From positions 42,546 through 106,545 of the forward strand of contig NZ_LMCY01000049.1 of NCBI RefSeq assembly GCF_001425685.1: DNA of 64,000 nucleotides, written 5' to 3'. A program made the translations under genes and the position numbers. Under the pieces are notes generated by a model that saw nothing but the letters and a program-made list of their open reading frames with translations, was not told the origin of the DNA and searched no databases. The stretch's first letter is position 1. Each line of letters begins with the position of its first letter. This document shows positions 16,341-24,744 of this stretch, in pieces. This stretch comes from Massilia sp. Root335. Its GTDB lineage: Bacteria > Pseudomonadota > Gammaproteobacteria > Burkholderiales > Burkholderiaceae_D.

Positions 16341-17126
16341 TTACTTGTGATGTTCGTTGCGGTTGGTCGCCGGCACCGCCTGCGGCGCCTTGCTCGGCTT
16401 CTTGTTCCAGGCCGGACCGATGATGTGCATGCCCTTCACGCGCTTGATCGCGTGCACCATGTACACGGCGCCGAGATACGGCCACCAGCGCCGCCCCGCC
16501 CCTTCGACGAAGGCGAACCGGTTGAGCCACTGCGCGGTCCGGAACGGCGGCGCGTAACAGCCGAAATGGCTGCGCGTGACGCCGAGATTCAACAATTTTA
16601 ACCAGTCTTTCAGGCGCGGCATAGAAATGAACTCGCCCGCGGCCGGCAGGTAGTCGCTGCTCGTGATGCGCCCCATCCCCTGACGCACGCCCCACAGGCT
16701 GGCCGGATTGAAGCCGCAGATGATCACCTGGCCCTCCGGGATCAGCACCCGCTCGACCTCGCGCAGCACCTGGTGCGGCTCGGCCGCGAACTCGAGCACG
16801 TGCGGCAGCACGACGAGGTCCAGGCTCTGCGACGCGAACGGCAGGTCGGCGAAGTCGAGCGCCACAGCGATCTGCTTGCCCTTCGTCGCATAGGCCAGTT
16901 CGTCGGCCGTCGAGGTGCGCGTCGCCGCCTGCCATTTATTGGGCATGCGGTTGGCGGCCAGCGCGTCGATCTGGGGCACGCCGATCTGGATCGCGTTGAA
17001 GCCGAAAATATCGACCGTCAACTCGTCCAGGCACGCCTGCTCCCACGCGCGCACGTACGCGCCCGCCGGCGATTGCAGCCAGCGGTCGAGCGCTATAATG
17101 GATTTTTCGGATGCCGCGCTGTCCAT
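16341..17126 (-). CDS. class I SAM-dependent methyltransferase (YafS type)
   Basis: A 261-residue protein of the Methyltransf_11 group. The conserved core includes VALDFADLPFASQSLDLVVLPHVLEF and the following strand GQVIICGFNPASLWG. The classical glycine-rich SAM motif I near the N-terminus is poor (FGFNAIQIGVPQ), as is usual for YafS-like proteins. The ATG start is preceded by AAAGG at six bases; a TTG six bases upstream is a weaker choice. Its place between gloB and rnhA equals that of yafS in E. coli. Its substrate is not known. Confidence 0.85.
   Translation of the reverse strand: MDSAASEKSIIALDRWLQSPAGAYVRAWEQACLDELTVDIFGFNAIQIGVPQIDALAANRMPNKWQAATRTSTADELAYATKGKQIAVALDFADLPFASQSLDLVVLPHVLEFAAEPHQVLREVERVLIPEGQVIICGFNPASLWGVRQGMGRITSSDYLPAAGEFISMPRLKDWLKLLNLGVTRSHFGCYAPPFRTAQWLNRFAFVEGAGRRWWPYLGAVYMVHAIKRVKGMHIIGPAWNKKPSKAPQAVPATNRNEHHK
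17073..17099 (+). promoter_or_regulatory. probable gloB promoter inside the methyltransferase gene
   Basis: TATAAT at 17094-17099 with TTGCAG at 17073-17078 (15-base spacing, short) lies about 50 bases before the gloB start. The methyltransferase and gloB start codons are only 23 bases apart, so each promoter must lie in the other gene. Confidence 0.45.
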
Positions 17127-17149
17127 GCCCAACCTTTATTCATACCCCT

Positions 17150-17947
17150 ATGACTCCCTCGCCCACTGAACTTGCCGTACTGACCGTGCCAGCGTTCAAG
17201 GATAATTACCTGTGGCTCATCCATGACGGGGTCCATGCGGCTGCGGTCGATCCGGGCGACGCCGAACCGATCCTCGCGGCCCTGCGGGCAAATGGGCTCA
17301 CCCTGACCGCCATTCTACTCACCCATCACCATGCTGACCACATCGGCGGCGTGATGCGCTTGCTCGAACACAGCAACGTGCCCGTGTTCGGTCCCCGCAA
17401 CGACGGCATCGCGCTGGTCAATCATCCGCTGGGCGAAGGCGATCGCGTCCGGGTGCCCGGCCTCGCACTCGACCTCGCCGTGCTGGACGTCCCCGGCCAC
17501 ACGAACGGCCACATCGCCTATGTCCGCGAGGACGGCGGCGCCCACTGGCTGTTCTGCGGCGACACGCTGTTCGGCGGCGGCTGCGGCCGCCTGTTCGAAG
17601 GCACGCCCGCGCAGATGGCGGCGTCGCTGGCCAAGCTGGCCGCCCTGCCCGACGATACGCTGATCTATTGCGCCCACGAATATACCTTGTCCAACCTGCG
17701 CTTCGCCGAAGCGCTGGAACCGGGCAACCGGGCGCTGCAGATGCGCATCGCCAACGACAGCCAGCTGCGCGGCACGCACCTGCCGACGATCCCGTCGACG
17801 ATCGCGATCGAAAAGGCAACCAACCCCTTCCTGCGCACGCGCGAATCCACGATCATCGCCAGCCTGGCGGCGGCCGGCCGCCTCGGTGCCGATACGGACC
17901 CGGTGGCCGTGTTCGCCGCGCTGCGCGAGTGGAAGAACGTGTTCTGA
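17150..17947 (+). CDS. gloB: hydroxyacylglutathione hydrolase (glyoxalase II)
   Basis: A 265-residue metallo-beta-lactamase-fold enzyme. The di-metal motif THHHADHIGG is near residue 56, followed by DVPGHTNGHIAYV and FCGDTLFGGGCGRLFEG. The C-terminal helical domain that binds glutathione ends with NPFLRTRE. It hydrolyses S-lactoylglutathione to lactate in methylglyoxal detoxification. The start at MTPSPTELAVL fits the family; an in-frame upstream start would overlap the methyltransferase. The following isomerase gene starts eight bases after the stop. Confidence 0.96.
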   Translation: MTPSPTELAVLTVPAFKDNYLWLIHDGVHAAAVDPGDAEPILAALRANGLTLTAILLTHHHADHIGGVMRLLEHSNVPVFGPRNDGIALVNHPLGEGDRVRVPGLALDLAVLDVPGHTNGHIAYVREDGGAHWLFCGDTLFGGGCGRLFEGTPAQMAASLAKLAALPDDTLIYCAHEYTLSNLRFAEALEPGNRALQMRIANDSQLRGTHLPTIPSTIAIEKATNPFLRTRESTIIASLAAAGRLGADTDPVAVFAALREWKNVF

Positions 17948-17954
17948 GCGCGCC

Positions 17955-18608
17955 GTGATCGCGGTGCGCTGCTATGCCGATCCGGTCAGTCCGTATGCAT
18001 GGCTGGGCCTGCGCGATCTCGACCGCATCGAGGCGGCCGGTGCGCACATCGTCATGGTGCCCGTGCTGTTCGCGGGCCTGTTGAGCGCGCACGCGAATAT
18101 CGGCCCCGCCGAGGTGGAGGCCAAGCGCCGCTACCTGTTCCGCGACGTGATGCGCGAAGCGGCCCGGCGCGGCCTGCCCTTCGCCGGTCCGCCCGGCCAT
18201 CCGTTCAATCCGCTGACCGCGCTACGGATGTGCACGGCGGTGAACGAGGACGCGGCACGGCGCAGGCTGCTGGTCGCCTTCACCTGCGCGACCTGGGAGC
18301 GGGGCGAGAACCTCATGGACGATGCGACGCTCGTGCGCCTGGCGGACGAGGCCGGGCAGGACGGCACCGCCCTGCTGGCAGCGGCGCGGACGCCGACCAT
18401 CAAGCAGGCGCTCGCGGATGCGACGGCACAGGCCGCGGCGGAGGGTGTGTTCGGGGTGCCGACGTTCCGGATCGGGGACGATGCCGCGCTGTTCTGGGGC
18501 GCGGACCGGATCGACGCCCTGCTCTGGCGCCTGCAGGGCAACGGGATCGATGAAGCGGTGTTGCGGGAATTCGTCGGCCGGGCGCCGCTGGCGCAGCGCA
18601 AACGTTGA
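17955..18608 (+). CDS. 2-hydroxychromene-2-carboxylate isomerase family protein (DsbA-like, GST-kappa type)
   Basis: A 217-residue thioredoxin-fold protein with the family motif DPVSPYAWLGL near residue 8, which carries the catalytic serine, and the terminal motif GVFGVPTFRIGDDAALFWG. Family members isomerise hydroxychromene carboxylates using glutathione. Outside naphthalene operons the real substrate is usually unknown. A GTG start just after the gloB stop gives the correct N-terminus; an earlier in-frame start would lie inside gloB. Pairing with glyoxalase II suggests a glutathione-linked role. Confidence 0.88.
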   Translation: MIAVRCYADPVSPYAWLGLRDLDRIEAAGAHIVMVPVLFAGLLSAHANIGPAEVEAKRRYLFRDVMREAARRGLPFAGPPGHPFNPLTALRMCTAVNEDAARRRLLVAFTCATWERGENLMDDATLVRLADEAGQDGTALLAAARTPTIKQALADATAQAAAEGVFGVPTFRIGDDAALFWGADRIDALLWRLQGNGIDEAVLREFVGRAPLAQRKR

Positions 18609-18639
18609 CGCAACCGCCGTCACCTGCGGTTGCGTCAAA
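18606..18639. terminator. perfect 12-base hairpin between convergent genes
   Basis: Stem TTGACGCAACCG / CGGTTGCGTCAA with a ten-base loop, beginning at the stop codon of the isomerase gene and ending eight bases before the malate synthase stop. It has no clear T-run on either side, so it may end transcription weakly or protect the 3' ends. Confidence 0.5.
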
Positions 18640-18646
18640 GGCACGC

Positions 18647-20236
18647 TCAGATTTCTTCGTACAGCGGCAGCGTCAGGAACTCGGCGAAGTCTTCCGACGT
18701 CGACATCTGTTCGAAGATCTGGGCGGCGCGGTCATAGGTCGGGCTGTCGCCGTTCGGGGCGGCCGCTTTCGCGTTGGCCAGCTCTTGCGGGATCATCGCA
18801 CGCACCATCTCGGCCGTGACCTTGCGGCCGTCTTCCAGCACGCCCTTCGGCGAACGGATCCACTGCCAGACCTGCGAACGGCTGATTTCGGCCGTTGCGG
18901 CGTCTTCCATCAGGTTGTGGATCGGCACGCAGCCGTTGCCGGCGAGCCAGGCGCCCAGGTAGTGGATGCCGACGTTGATGTTGTAGCGCAGGCCCGCTTC
19001 GGTGATCGGGGTTTCCGGACGGAAGTCCAGCAGGTCCTTGGCCGTCACCTCGACGTCCGGACGCAGCTTGTCGATCTGGTTCGGACGGTCGCCCAGCACC
19101 TTCTTGAATTCCGTCATCGCCAGGTCGACGAGGCCCGGGTGCGCGACCCAGCCGCCGTCGTACCCGTCGGTCGCGTCGCGTGCCTTGTCGCTGCGCACGC
19201 CGCCCATCGCGACTTCGTTCTTTTCCGGATCATTCTTGATCGGGATCAGTGCCGACATGCCGCCGATCGCCGGCGCGTTACGCTTGTGGCAGGTCTTCAG
19301 CAGCAGCAGCGCGTAGGCACGCATGAACGGCGCCGTCATCGTGACCTTCGGACGGTCGGCCAGGCAGAAGTCCTTGTCCAGCTTGAACTTCTTGATGCAC
19401 GAGAAAATATAATCCCAGCGGCCCGCGTTCAGGCCGGCACTGTGTTCGCGCAGTTCGTACAGGATCTCGTCCATCTCGAACGCGGCCACGATCGTCTCGA
19501 TCAGCACGGTCGCCTTGATGGTGCCTTGCGGCAGGCCCAGTTCGTTCTGCGTCATGACGAAGATATCGTTCCACAGGCGCGCTTCCAGGTGCGATTCCAT
19601 CTTCGGCAGATAGAAGTACGGACCGGCGCCGCGGGCCAGTTGTTCCTTGGCGTTGTGGACCATGAACAGGGCGAAGTCGAAGATGCCGCCGGAGATGCGC
19701 TTGCCGTCGACGAGCACGTGCTTCTCGTCCAGGTGCCAGCCGCGCGGACGGACGACCAGCGTGGCGACCTTGTCGTTCAGCTTGTATTGCTTGCCGTTCT
19801 GTTCCAGCGAAATCGTCTTGCGCACGGCGTCGCGCATGTTCAGCTGGCCGGTGAGCTGGTTGTCCCAGTTCGGGGTGTTCGAATCCTCGAAGTCGGTCAT
19901 ATAGCTGTCCGCACCCGAGTTCAGCGCATTGATGACCATCTTGCGTTCGACCGGACCGGTGATTTCCACCCGGCGGCATTCCAGCGCCTTGGGAATCGGG
20001 GCGATCTTCCAGTCGCCGTTGCGGATGTGCGCGGTTTCCGGCAGGAAGTCCGGACGCTCGCCGGCATCCAGGCGTTTGGCGCGCTCGACGCGGGCAGCCA
20101 GCAATTGCTGGCGGCGCGGCTCGAATTCGCGGCTCAGTTTCGCTACCAGCGCGAGCGCTTCCGGCGTCAGGATATGTTCGTAGCCGGGCTTGATCTCGGC
20201 CCGGATTTCCATTCCGGCTGGGGTGGCGATGGTCAT
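18647..20236 (-). CDS. aceB: malate synthase A
   Basis: A 529-residue glyoxylate-cycle enzyme that condenses glyoxylate and acetyl-CoA to malate. The family signature appears as REHSAGLNAGRWDYIF near residue 260, and RPRGWHLDEKH carries the catalytic arginine. Length matches isoform A (about 530 residues). AGGAG seven bases upstream fixes the start at MTIATPAG. No isocitrate lyase gene lies in the window. A LysR regulator is divergent from it and a candidate operator lies in the shared gap. Confidence 0.96.
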   Translation of the reverse strand: MTIATPAGMEIRAEIKPGYEHILTPEALALVAKLSREFEPRRQQLLAARVERAKRLDAGERPDFLPETAHIRNGDWKIAPIPKALECRRVEITGPVERKMVINALNSGADSYMTDFEDSNTPNWDNQLTGQLNMRDAVRKTISLEQNGKQYKLNDKVATLVVRPRGWHLDEKHVLVDGKRISGGIFDFALFMVHNAKEQLARGAGPYFYLPKMESHLEARLWNDIFVMTQNELGLPQGTIKATVLIETIVAAFEMDEILYELREHSAGLNAGRWDYIFSCIKKFKLDKDFCLADRPKVTMTAPFMRAYALLLLKTCHKRNAPAIGGMSALIPIKNDPEKNEVAMGGVRSDKARDATDGYDGGWVAHPGLVDLAMTEFKKVLGDRPNQIDKLRPDVEVTAKDLLDFRPETPITEAGLRYNINVGIHYLGAWLAGNGCVPIHNLMEDAATAEISRSQVWQWIRSPKGVLEDGRKVTAEMVRAMIPQELANAKAAAPNGDSPTYDRAAQIFEQMSTSEDFAEFLTLPLYEEI

Positions 20237-20315
20237 TGCTTTCTCCTGTTCTAGTATGAAATTCGGCTTTACCGCACCGGCTTGGCACAAGCCGCCTTGG
20301 CGTTTGATATTGCTT

Positions 20316-20337
20316 CAAGTATATTCACTATTACTTG
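20316..20337. promoter_or_regulatory. inverted repeat between aceB and the LysR gene
   Basis: CAAGTA (20316-20321) and TACTTG (20332-20337) are separated by ten bases, 80 bases upstream of aceB and 73 upstream of the LysR start. Size and position fit a LysR-type operator of the divergent gap. Nearby GAATATA motifs (minus strand) may be -10 elements. Confidence 0.4.
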
Positions 20338-20409
20338 CCTAAACGAGACAAAAAATATATTCATTTGTGCGTTTTTGTCACAGATCAACACCAGACTCGG
20401 GGATTTCCG

Positions 20410-21336
20410 TTGGACCATTTTCGTCAGATATCGACGTTCGTCGAAGTCATCGCCCGCGGCAGCCTGTCGGCCGCGGCACGGGCCGAAGGGATTGCGCCGG
20501 CCATGATCGGACGCCGCCTGGATGCGCTGGAAGCGCGGCTGGGCGTCAAGCTGCTACAGCGTACCACGCGCAAGCTGGCGCTGACGGACGAAGGCGCGGC
20601 GTTCCTTGAGGATTGCCAGCGCATCCTTGCCGAGCTCGAAGAAGCGGAAGCGGCCGTGTCGGAACGGAGCGCGCGGGCGACGGGGCACCTGGTCGTCTCC
20701 GCGCCGGCCGGCTTCGGGCGCCAGCACGTGGCGCCGCTCGTGCCCTCCTTCCTCGCCGAACATCGCGAGGTGAGCGTCAACCTGAACCTGTCCGACCGCG
20801 TCGTCGACGTCATCGGCGAAGGCGTGGACATCGCGATCCGCATCGCCAGCCTGACGGACTCGAACCTGGTCGGCGTCAAACTGGCCGACAACCACCGCGT
20901 CGTCGTCGCCACCCCGGGTTATCTGAAGCGCTACGGCACGCCGCAGACGCTCGACGATCTCGGCAAGCATAATTGCCTGGCGATCAGCAGCCAGGGCAGC
21001 CAGCGGGGCTGGACGTTCCGCGACCACGGCAAGATCGTCACGATGAAGGTGGGCGGCAACATGGTATGCAACGACGGCGCAGTCCTGCACGACTGGGCGA
21101 TGGCCGGCCGCGGCCTGGCCTGGCGGTCGATGTGGGAAGTCAGTTCGGAAATCGAAAGCGGCCTGCTGGTGCCGGTGCTGGAGCAGTTCGCGGCGCCGGG
21201 CAACGATATCTATGCGGTGTTCGCGCAGCGCCGTCACCTGCCGCTGCGGATCCGCGTATTCGTCGATTTCCTGCGCCACGCCTATTCGCAGCCGGATTAC
21301 TGGCGGAACAGCCTGGGCAAGATGCGGGAGATATGA
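20410..21336 (+). CDS. LysR-family transcriptional regulator
   Basis: A 308-residue regulator. The N-terminal winged helix covers residues 1-60 (VIARGSLSAAARAEGIAPAM) and is followed by the linker helix and a type-2 periplasmic-binding effector domain. The start is a TTG preceded by GGGGA at six bases, which gives the normal family N-terminus LDHFRQISTFVEV; no ATG fits. It is divergent from aceB with a 173-base gap, so it is a good candidate regulator of the glyoxylate shunt. The group resembles CrgA/DmlR-like LysR proteins. Confidence 0.92.
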   Translation: MDHFRQISTFVEVIARGSLSAAARAEGIAPAMIGRRLDALEARLGVKLLQRTTRKLALTDEGAAFLEDCQRILAELEEAEAAVSERSARATGHLVVSAPAGFGRQHVAPLVPSFLAEHREVSVNLNLSDRVVDVIGEGVDIAIRIASLTDSNLVGVKLADNHRVVVATPGYLKRYGTPQTLDDLGKHNCLAISSQGSQRGWTFRDHGKIVTMKVGGNMVCNDGAVLHDWAMAGRGLAWRSMWEVSSEIESGLLVPVLEQFAAPGNDIYAVFAQRRHLPLRIRVFVDFLRHAYSQPDYWRNSLGKMREI

Positions 21337-21368
21337 ACGCGATGCCCTGAAACGGATGGGCAAAAAAA

Positions 21369-21394
21369 AATCCTCGGAGACCCGAGGATTTTTT
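21369..21394. terminator. bidirectional terminator between the LysR and cold-shock genes
   Basis: Stem AATCCTCGG / CCGAGGATT with a four-base loop, flanked by an A-run (21362-21370) and a T-run (to 21394). It can end both the rightward LysR transcript and the leftward cold-shock transcript. Confidence 0.88.
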
Positions 21395-21411
21395 GTCAGA
21401 CATTCAGCCGA

Positions 21412-21615
21412 TTACAGCGGCTGGATGTTCGATGCTTGTTTGCCTTTCGGACCAGAGGTCACGTCGAAAGAAACGCGCTGGTTCTCTTGCAGCGACTTGA
21501 AGCCTTGCGATTGGATCGCCGAGAAGTGCGCGAACAGGTCTTCGCCGCCTTCGTCCGGGGTGATGAACCCGAAGCCTTTGGAGTCATTGAACCATTTTAC
21601 GATGCCAGTTGCCAT
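21412..21615 (-). CDS. cold-shock-domain protein (CspA family)
   Basis: A 67-residue single OB-fold protein. It begins MATGIVKWFNDSKGFGFITP with RNP1 KGFGFI, and RNP2 is DLFAHFSAI. It binds single-stranded RNA and DNA and melts RNA secondary structure. Which paralogue it is (cold-inducible or constitutive) cannot be told from the protein. A long AT-richer leader lies upstream, as is usual for csp genes. Confidence 0.96.
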   Translation of the reverse strand: MATGIVKWFNDSKGFGFITPDEGGEDLFAHFSAIQSQGFKSLQENQRVSFDVTSGPKGKQASNIQPL

Positions 21616-21756
21616 TACAATTTCCTATTTCAGTTGAAGTGGACAGAAGTCCGTTTACGATCGTTTGAAGAAGCAAGAAACAAATGACAGACTAACTGCA
21701 CTGCTACCGCGAATCCAACGATCCCTAATTATACCGAATAAACCCGCACGTACACG
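21616..21756 (-). promoter_or_regulatory. csp promoter and about 100-base leader
   Basis: On the minus strand a TATAAT (21733-21728) lies about 113 bases before the start codon, with only a poor -35 (CGTGTA, 21756-21751). This implies a 5' leader of roughly 105 bases, far less GC-rich than its surroundings. Long structured leaders are known for cspA-type genes and can act as thermosensors. Confidence 0.5.
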
Positions 21757-21764
21757 GTTTTCGC

Positions 21765-21820
21765 AAAATAAAACCGGGATCAGTAACAATTCCTATCATC
21801 AACCTTTTACCGATCCCGTT
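21765..21820 (-). terminator. terminator of the upp-Hpt operon
   Basis: Arms AACCGGGATCAGTAA (21772-21786) and TTACCGATCCCGTT (21807-21820) pair with one bulge and one mismatch. Read leftward the hairpin is followed by TTTTATTTTG. It lies about 90 bases after the Hpt stop codon, so the transcript would carry a short 3' tail. Confidence 0.55.
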
Positions 21821-21910
21821 TGCTTCGGCAGTACGCAAAATATAGGGCATGGAAGCAGATAAAGTTTGTCCTAAATCAAACGATTCAGGGACAGCTTCTT
21901 TGCCGTAACG

Positions 21911-22285
21911 CTAAACGGCCGAGTCGTCGCCGGGATAGGCCGCTTTCGGGTCGACGATTCCCCAAGCAACGAACACGTCCAGTTCGGCCAGCCATGCATC
22001 CCATTCCTGCCGCGCGACGCCGTCGAACGTCATCAGGACGCGCAAACGCTGTTCCAGCATGCGCGCCTGCTGCCCGAGGATGCGGAAACCGAACGTGGCG
22101 GATGAGCCGGCCAGCGTATGCAGCACCGCATGCATTTGTTCGATCAGCGCCAACGGCGGATGACTCGAATCGAATTCGTTGCGCGCAGCCGACAGGCGCC
22201 CGAGCGTCTGCGGCAGGCTCGCCGCAAATTTATCGTTCAGCTCCGCCAGGCGCGCGAAGAACTCCGCATCCGCACTCGCACTCAT
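21911..22285 (-). CDS. stand-alone Hpt (histidine phosphotransfer) domain protein
   Basis: A 124-residue helical protein whose central motif HTLAGSSATFGF around His56 matches the phospho-accepting motif of Hpt domains (H-x-L-K-G), with alanine in place of the usual lysine. It would shuttle phosphate between a hybrid kinase and a response regulator, but neither is encoded nearby. Its start codon overlaps the upp stop (ATGA), so it is co-translated with upp. The link to pyrimidine salvage is unexplained. Confidence 0.85.
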   Translation of the reverse strand: MSASADAEFFARLAELNDKFAASLPQTLGRLSAARNEFDSSHPPLALIEQMHAVLHTLAGSSATFGFRILGQQARMLEQRLRVLMTFDGVARQEWDAWLAELDVFVAWGIVDPKAAYPGDDSAV

Positions 22286-22932
22286 TTGGTGCCGAAGATA
22301 CGGTCGCCCGCGTCGCCCAGGCCCGGCACGATGTACGCGTGGTCGTTCAGTTTGTTGTCGAGCGAGGCGACGTACAGCTTCACGCCCGGATGCGCCTGGT
22401 GGAACACCGCGACGCCTTCCGGCGCCGCGACGAGGGCGAGGAAGATGATCTGGTCGTCCGTCACGCCGCGCTTCTTCATCACGTCGACCGCGTGCACGGC
22501 CGAGTTGCCCGTCGCGACCATCGGATCGCACAGGATGAATGTGCGCTCGGCCGTGTCCGGCAAGCGCACCAGGTATTCGACGGGCATGTGCGTATCCGGG
22601 TCGCGGAATACGCCGATGTGGCCGACGCGCGCCGACGGCACCAGCTCCAGCAGGCCGTCGCTCATGCCGATGCCGGCGCGCAGGATCGGCACGATGGCCA
22701 GCTTCTTGCCCGCGATGACGGGCGCATCGATCGTCATCAGCGGCGTGTCGATCTCGCGCGTCGTCAGCGGCAGGTCGCGCGTGATCTCGTAACCCATCAG
22801 CAGCGTGATCTCCCGGAGCAGTTCGCGGAACGTGCGCGTGGACGTGCCGCGGTCGCGCATGTGCGACAGCTTGTGCTGGATCAGGGGATGGTTGAGGATG
22901 AACAGGTTCGGGAAGCGCGGATCTTGTTTCAT
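22282..22932 (-). CDS. upp: uracil phosphoribosyltransferase
   Basis: A 216-residue type I phosphoribosyltransferase that makes UMP from uracil and PRPP. The PRPP loop is ILCDPMVATGNSAVHAVD and the uracil-binding C-terminus is YIVPGLGDAGDRIFGTK. The start at MKQDPRFPNL matches the usual N-terminus; a start 42 bases upstream would add an atypical extension. No ribosome-binding site is convincing for either. A small Hpt gene is coupled downstream. Confidence 0.95.
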   Translation of the reverse strand: MKQDPRFPNLFILNHPLIQHKLSHMRDRGTSTRTFRELLREITLLMGYEITRDLPLTTREIDTPLMTIDAPVIAGKKLAIVPILRAGIGMSDGLLELVPSARVGHIGVFRDPDTHMPVEYLVRLPDTAERTFILCDPMVATGNSAVHAVDVMKKRGVTDDQIIFLALVAAPEGVAVFHQAHPGVKLYVASLDNKLNDHAYIVPGLGDAGDRIFGTK

Positions 22933-23052
22933 GAGTGGGAATCGTGCGTAGGCCGTCACTTGTGGCGCCGGCATGGTTTTCGGTAAATGGCGAGCATTAT
23001 CCCAGCCACGCGCCCGTTTGTCCCGTCCTTTGTCGAAGTTTCATGGCGACGT

Positions 23053-24744
23053 TCACTCGACGAGGGCGCGCGCCAGGATCGCGGCGCAGTCGGCGCCGTC
23101 CGGCAGCCGGCCGAACGCGCCGCCGACGTCGACCGCGATGCGCGACGCCACGAACGCAGCGGCGACGAAAGACGGCGCACGGCGCAGCAACAGCCCGGCC
23201 TGGACGGCCACGACCAGTTGCTCGGCGAGGCGGCGCGCGCCGAATTCGTCGGCCGCCGGGGTGCCCAGCCCATCCAGCAGGCGCGCGCAATACGCGTCGA
23301 AGCGGGGGTCGCGGCCGCGAGCCAGCGCCAGCTCCGCGGCCAGCGCGTCGCGTGGTTCCGGGCCCTTGGCGAACGCGCGCAGCACGTCCAGGCACATCAC
23401 GTTGCCCGAACCTTCCCAGATGGAGTTGACGGGAAATTCGCGATACAGGCGCGCCAGCGGGCCGTCCTCCACGTAGCCGTTGCCACCCATGACTTCCATC
23501 GCCTCGGCGCCGAATGCCGGCCCGCGCTTGCACAGCCAGTACTTGCCGGCCGGCGTCAGGATGCGGCCCAGCGCCGCTTCGCGCGGGTCCACGGCGCCGT
23601 CCGGCCCCACGTCGACGCAGCGCGCGAGGCGCAGCGCGAACGCGGTGGCCGCTTCCGATTCCAGCGCTAGGTCGGCCAGCACGTTTTGCATCAGGGGCTG
23701 CTCGGCCAGCCGGCGCCCGAACGCGCTGCGGGCGCGGGCGTGGTGCAGCGCATGGCACAGGGCCGCGCGCATGATGCCGGCCGTGCCAGTCACACAGTCC
23801 AGGCGCGTGTGGCTGCCCATTTCGAGGATCGTCGGGATGCCGCGCCCTTCCTTGCCGATCATCCAGCCGACGGCATCGCAGAACTCGACCTCGGACGACG
23901 CGTTCGACTTGTTCCCCAGTTTGTTCTTGAGGCGCTGCACGCGGATCGCGTTGCGGGTGCCGTCCGGCAGGTAACGCGGGACAAAGAAGCAGGACAGTCC
24001 GGCGCTGCCGCCCTCGGTAGCCTGGGCCAGGACGAGGTGGGCGTCCGACTGCGGCGCCGAAAAGAACCATTTGTGGCCGACGAGACTCCAGGCGTCGCGC
24101 CACGCCGCCCCGAAGCGGGTGGCGGCGACGTCCGGGCTCATGCGCGTGGCCCGCGTCGTGTTGGCGCGCACGTCCGTGCCGCCCTGCTTTTCCGTCATGC
24201 CCATGCCGATCAGTGCGCCGTGCTTGCGCTCGATCGGCAGCGAGCGCGGATCGTACGTGCGCGACAGGATTTTCGGCAGCCAGTGCGCCGCGATGCCCGC
24301 ATGCTGGCGCAGCGCCGGCACCGCCGCGTACGTCATCGTCACCGGGCATTGCGAGCCGTTCTCGACCTGGCCGAACAGCAGGTAGGCCGCCGCGCGCGCG
24401 ACCTGGGCGCCGGGACGCGCCGCTTCCCACGGCAGCGAATGGGCGCCGTAATCGATCAGGAGGCGCATGAGTTCATGCCATGCCGGATGGAACTCGACCT
24501 CGTCGACCCGATTGCCGCCGCGGTCGAAGTTCACGAGCCGCGGGGGGAACTCGTTGGCCAGCCGCCCCAGGTCGAGCACGCCGGCAGCGCCGAGCGCCTG
24601 CCCCAGCCGGTCGAGGTCGGCGCCCGCCCAGCCGGCTCCTTCGTGCTCCAGCGCTTCACGCAGCGCGGGGTCGCAGGCGAACAGGTTGACGTCCCCGAAC
24701 GGCGGCGCCTGGTTGAAAACCTCGTGGGTGTCGAAACGGTTCAT
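23053..24744 (-). CDS. aidB: AidB-type acyl-CoA dehydrogenase family protein
   Basis: A 563-residue flavoprotein. It opens with THEVFNQAPPFGDVNLF and continues REALEHEGAGW, both hallmarks of the AidB subgroup. The acyl-CoA dehydrogenase core follows (GMGMTEKQGGTDVRAN, FFSAPQSDAHLV), and the region YREFPVNSIWEGSGNVMCLD is also conserved. E. coli AidB belongs to the Ada response to DNA alkylation and binds DNA; its enzymatic role is uncertain. GGAGGAG upstream fixes the start. No ada gene is in the window and the gene appears monocistronic. Confidence 0.88.
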   Translation of the reverse strand: MNRFDTHEVFNQAPPFGDVNLFACDPALREALEHEGAGWAGADLDRLGQALGAAGVLDLGRLANEFPPRLVNFDRGGNRVDEVEFHPAWHELMRLLIDYGAHSLPWEAARPGAQVARAAAYLLFGQVENGSQCPVTMTYAAVPALRQHAGIAAHWLPKILSRTYDPRSLPIERKHGALIGMGMTEKQGGTDVRANTTRATRMSPDVAATRFGAAWRDAWSLVGHKWFFSAPQSDAHLVLAQATEGGSAGLSCFFVPRYLPDGTRNAIRVQRLKNKLGNKSNASSEVEFCDAVGWMIGKEGRGIPTILEMGSHTRLDCVTGTAGIMRAALCHALHHARARSAFGRRLAEQPLMQNVLADLALESEAATAFALRLARCVDVGPDGAVDPREAALGRILTPAGKYWLCKRGPAFGAEAMEVMGGNGYVEDGPLARLYREFPVNSIWEGSGNVMCLDVLRAFAKGPEPRDALAAELALARGRDPRFDAYCARLLDGLGTPAADEFGARRLAEQLVVAVQAGLLLRRAPSFVAAAFVASRIAVDVGGAFGRLPDGADCAAILARALVE

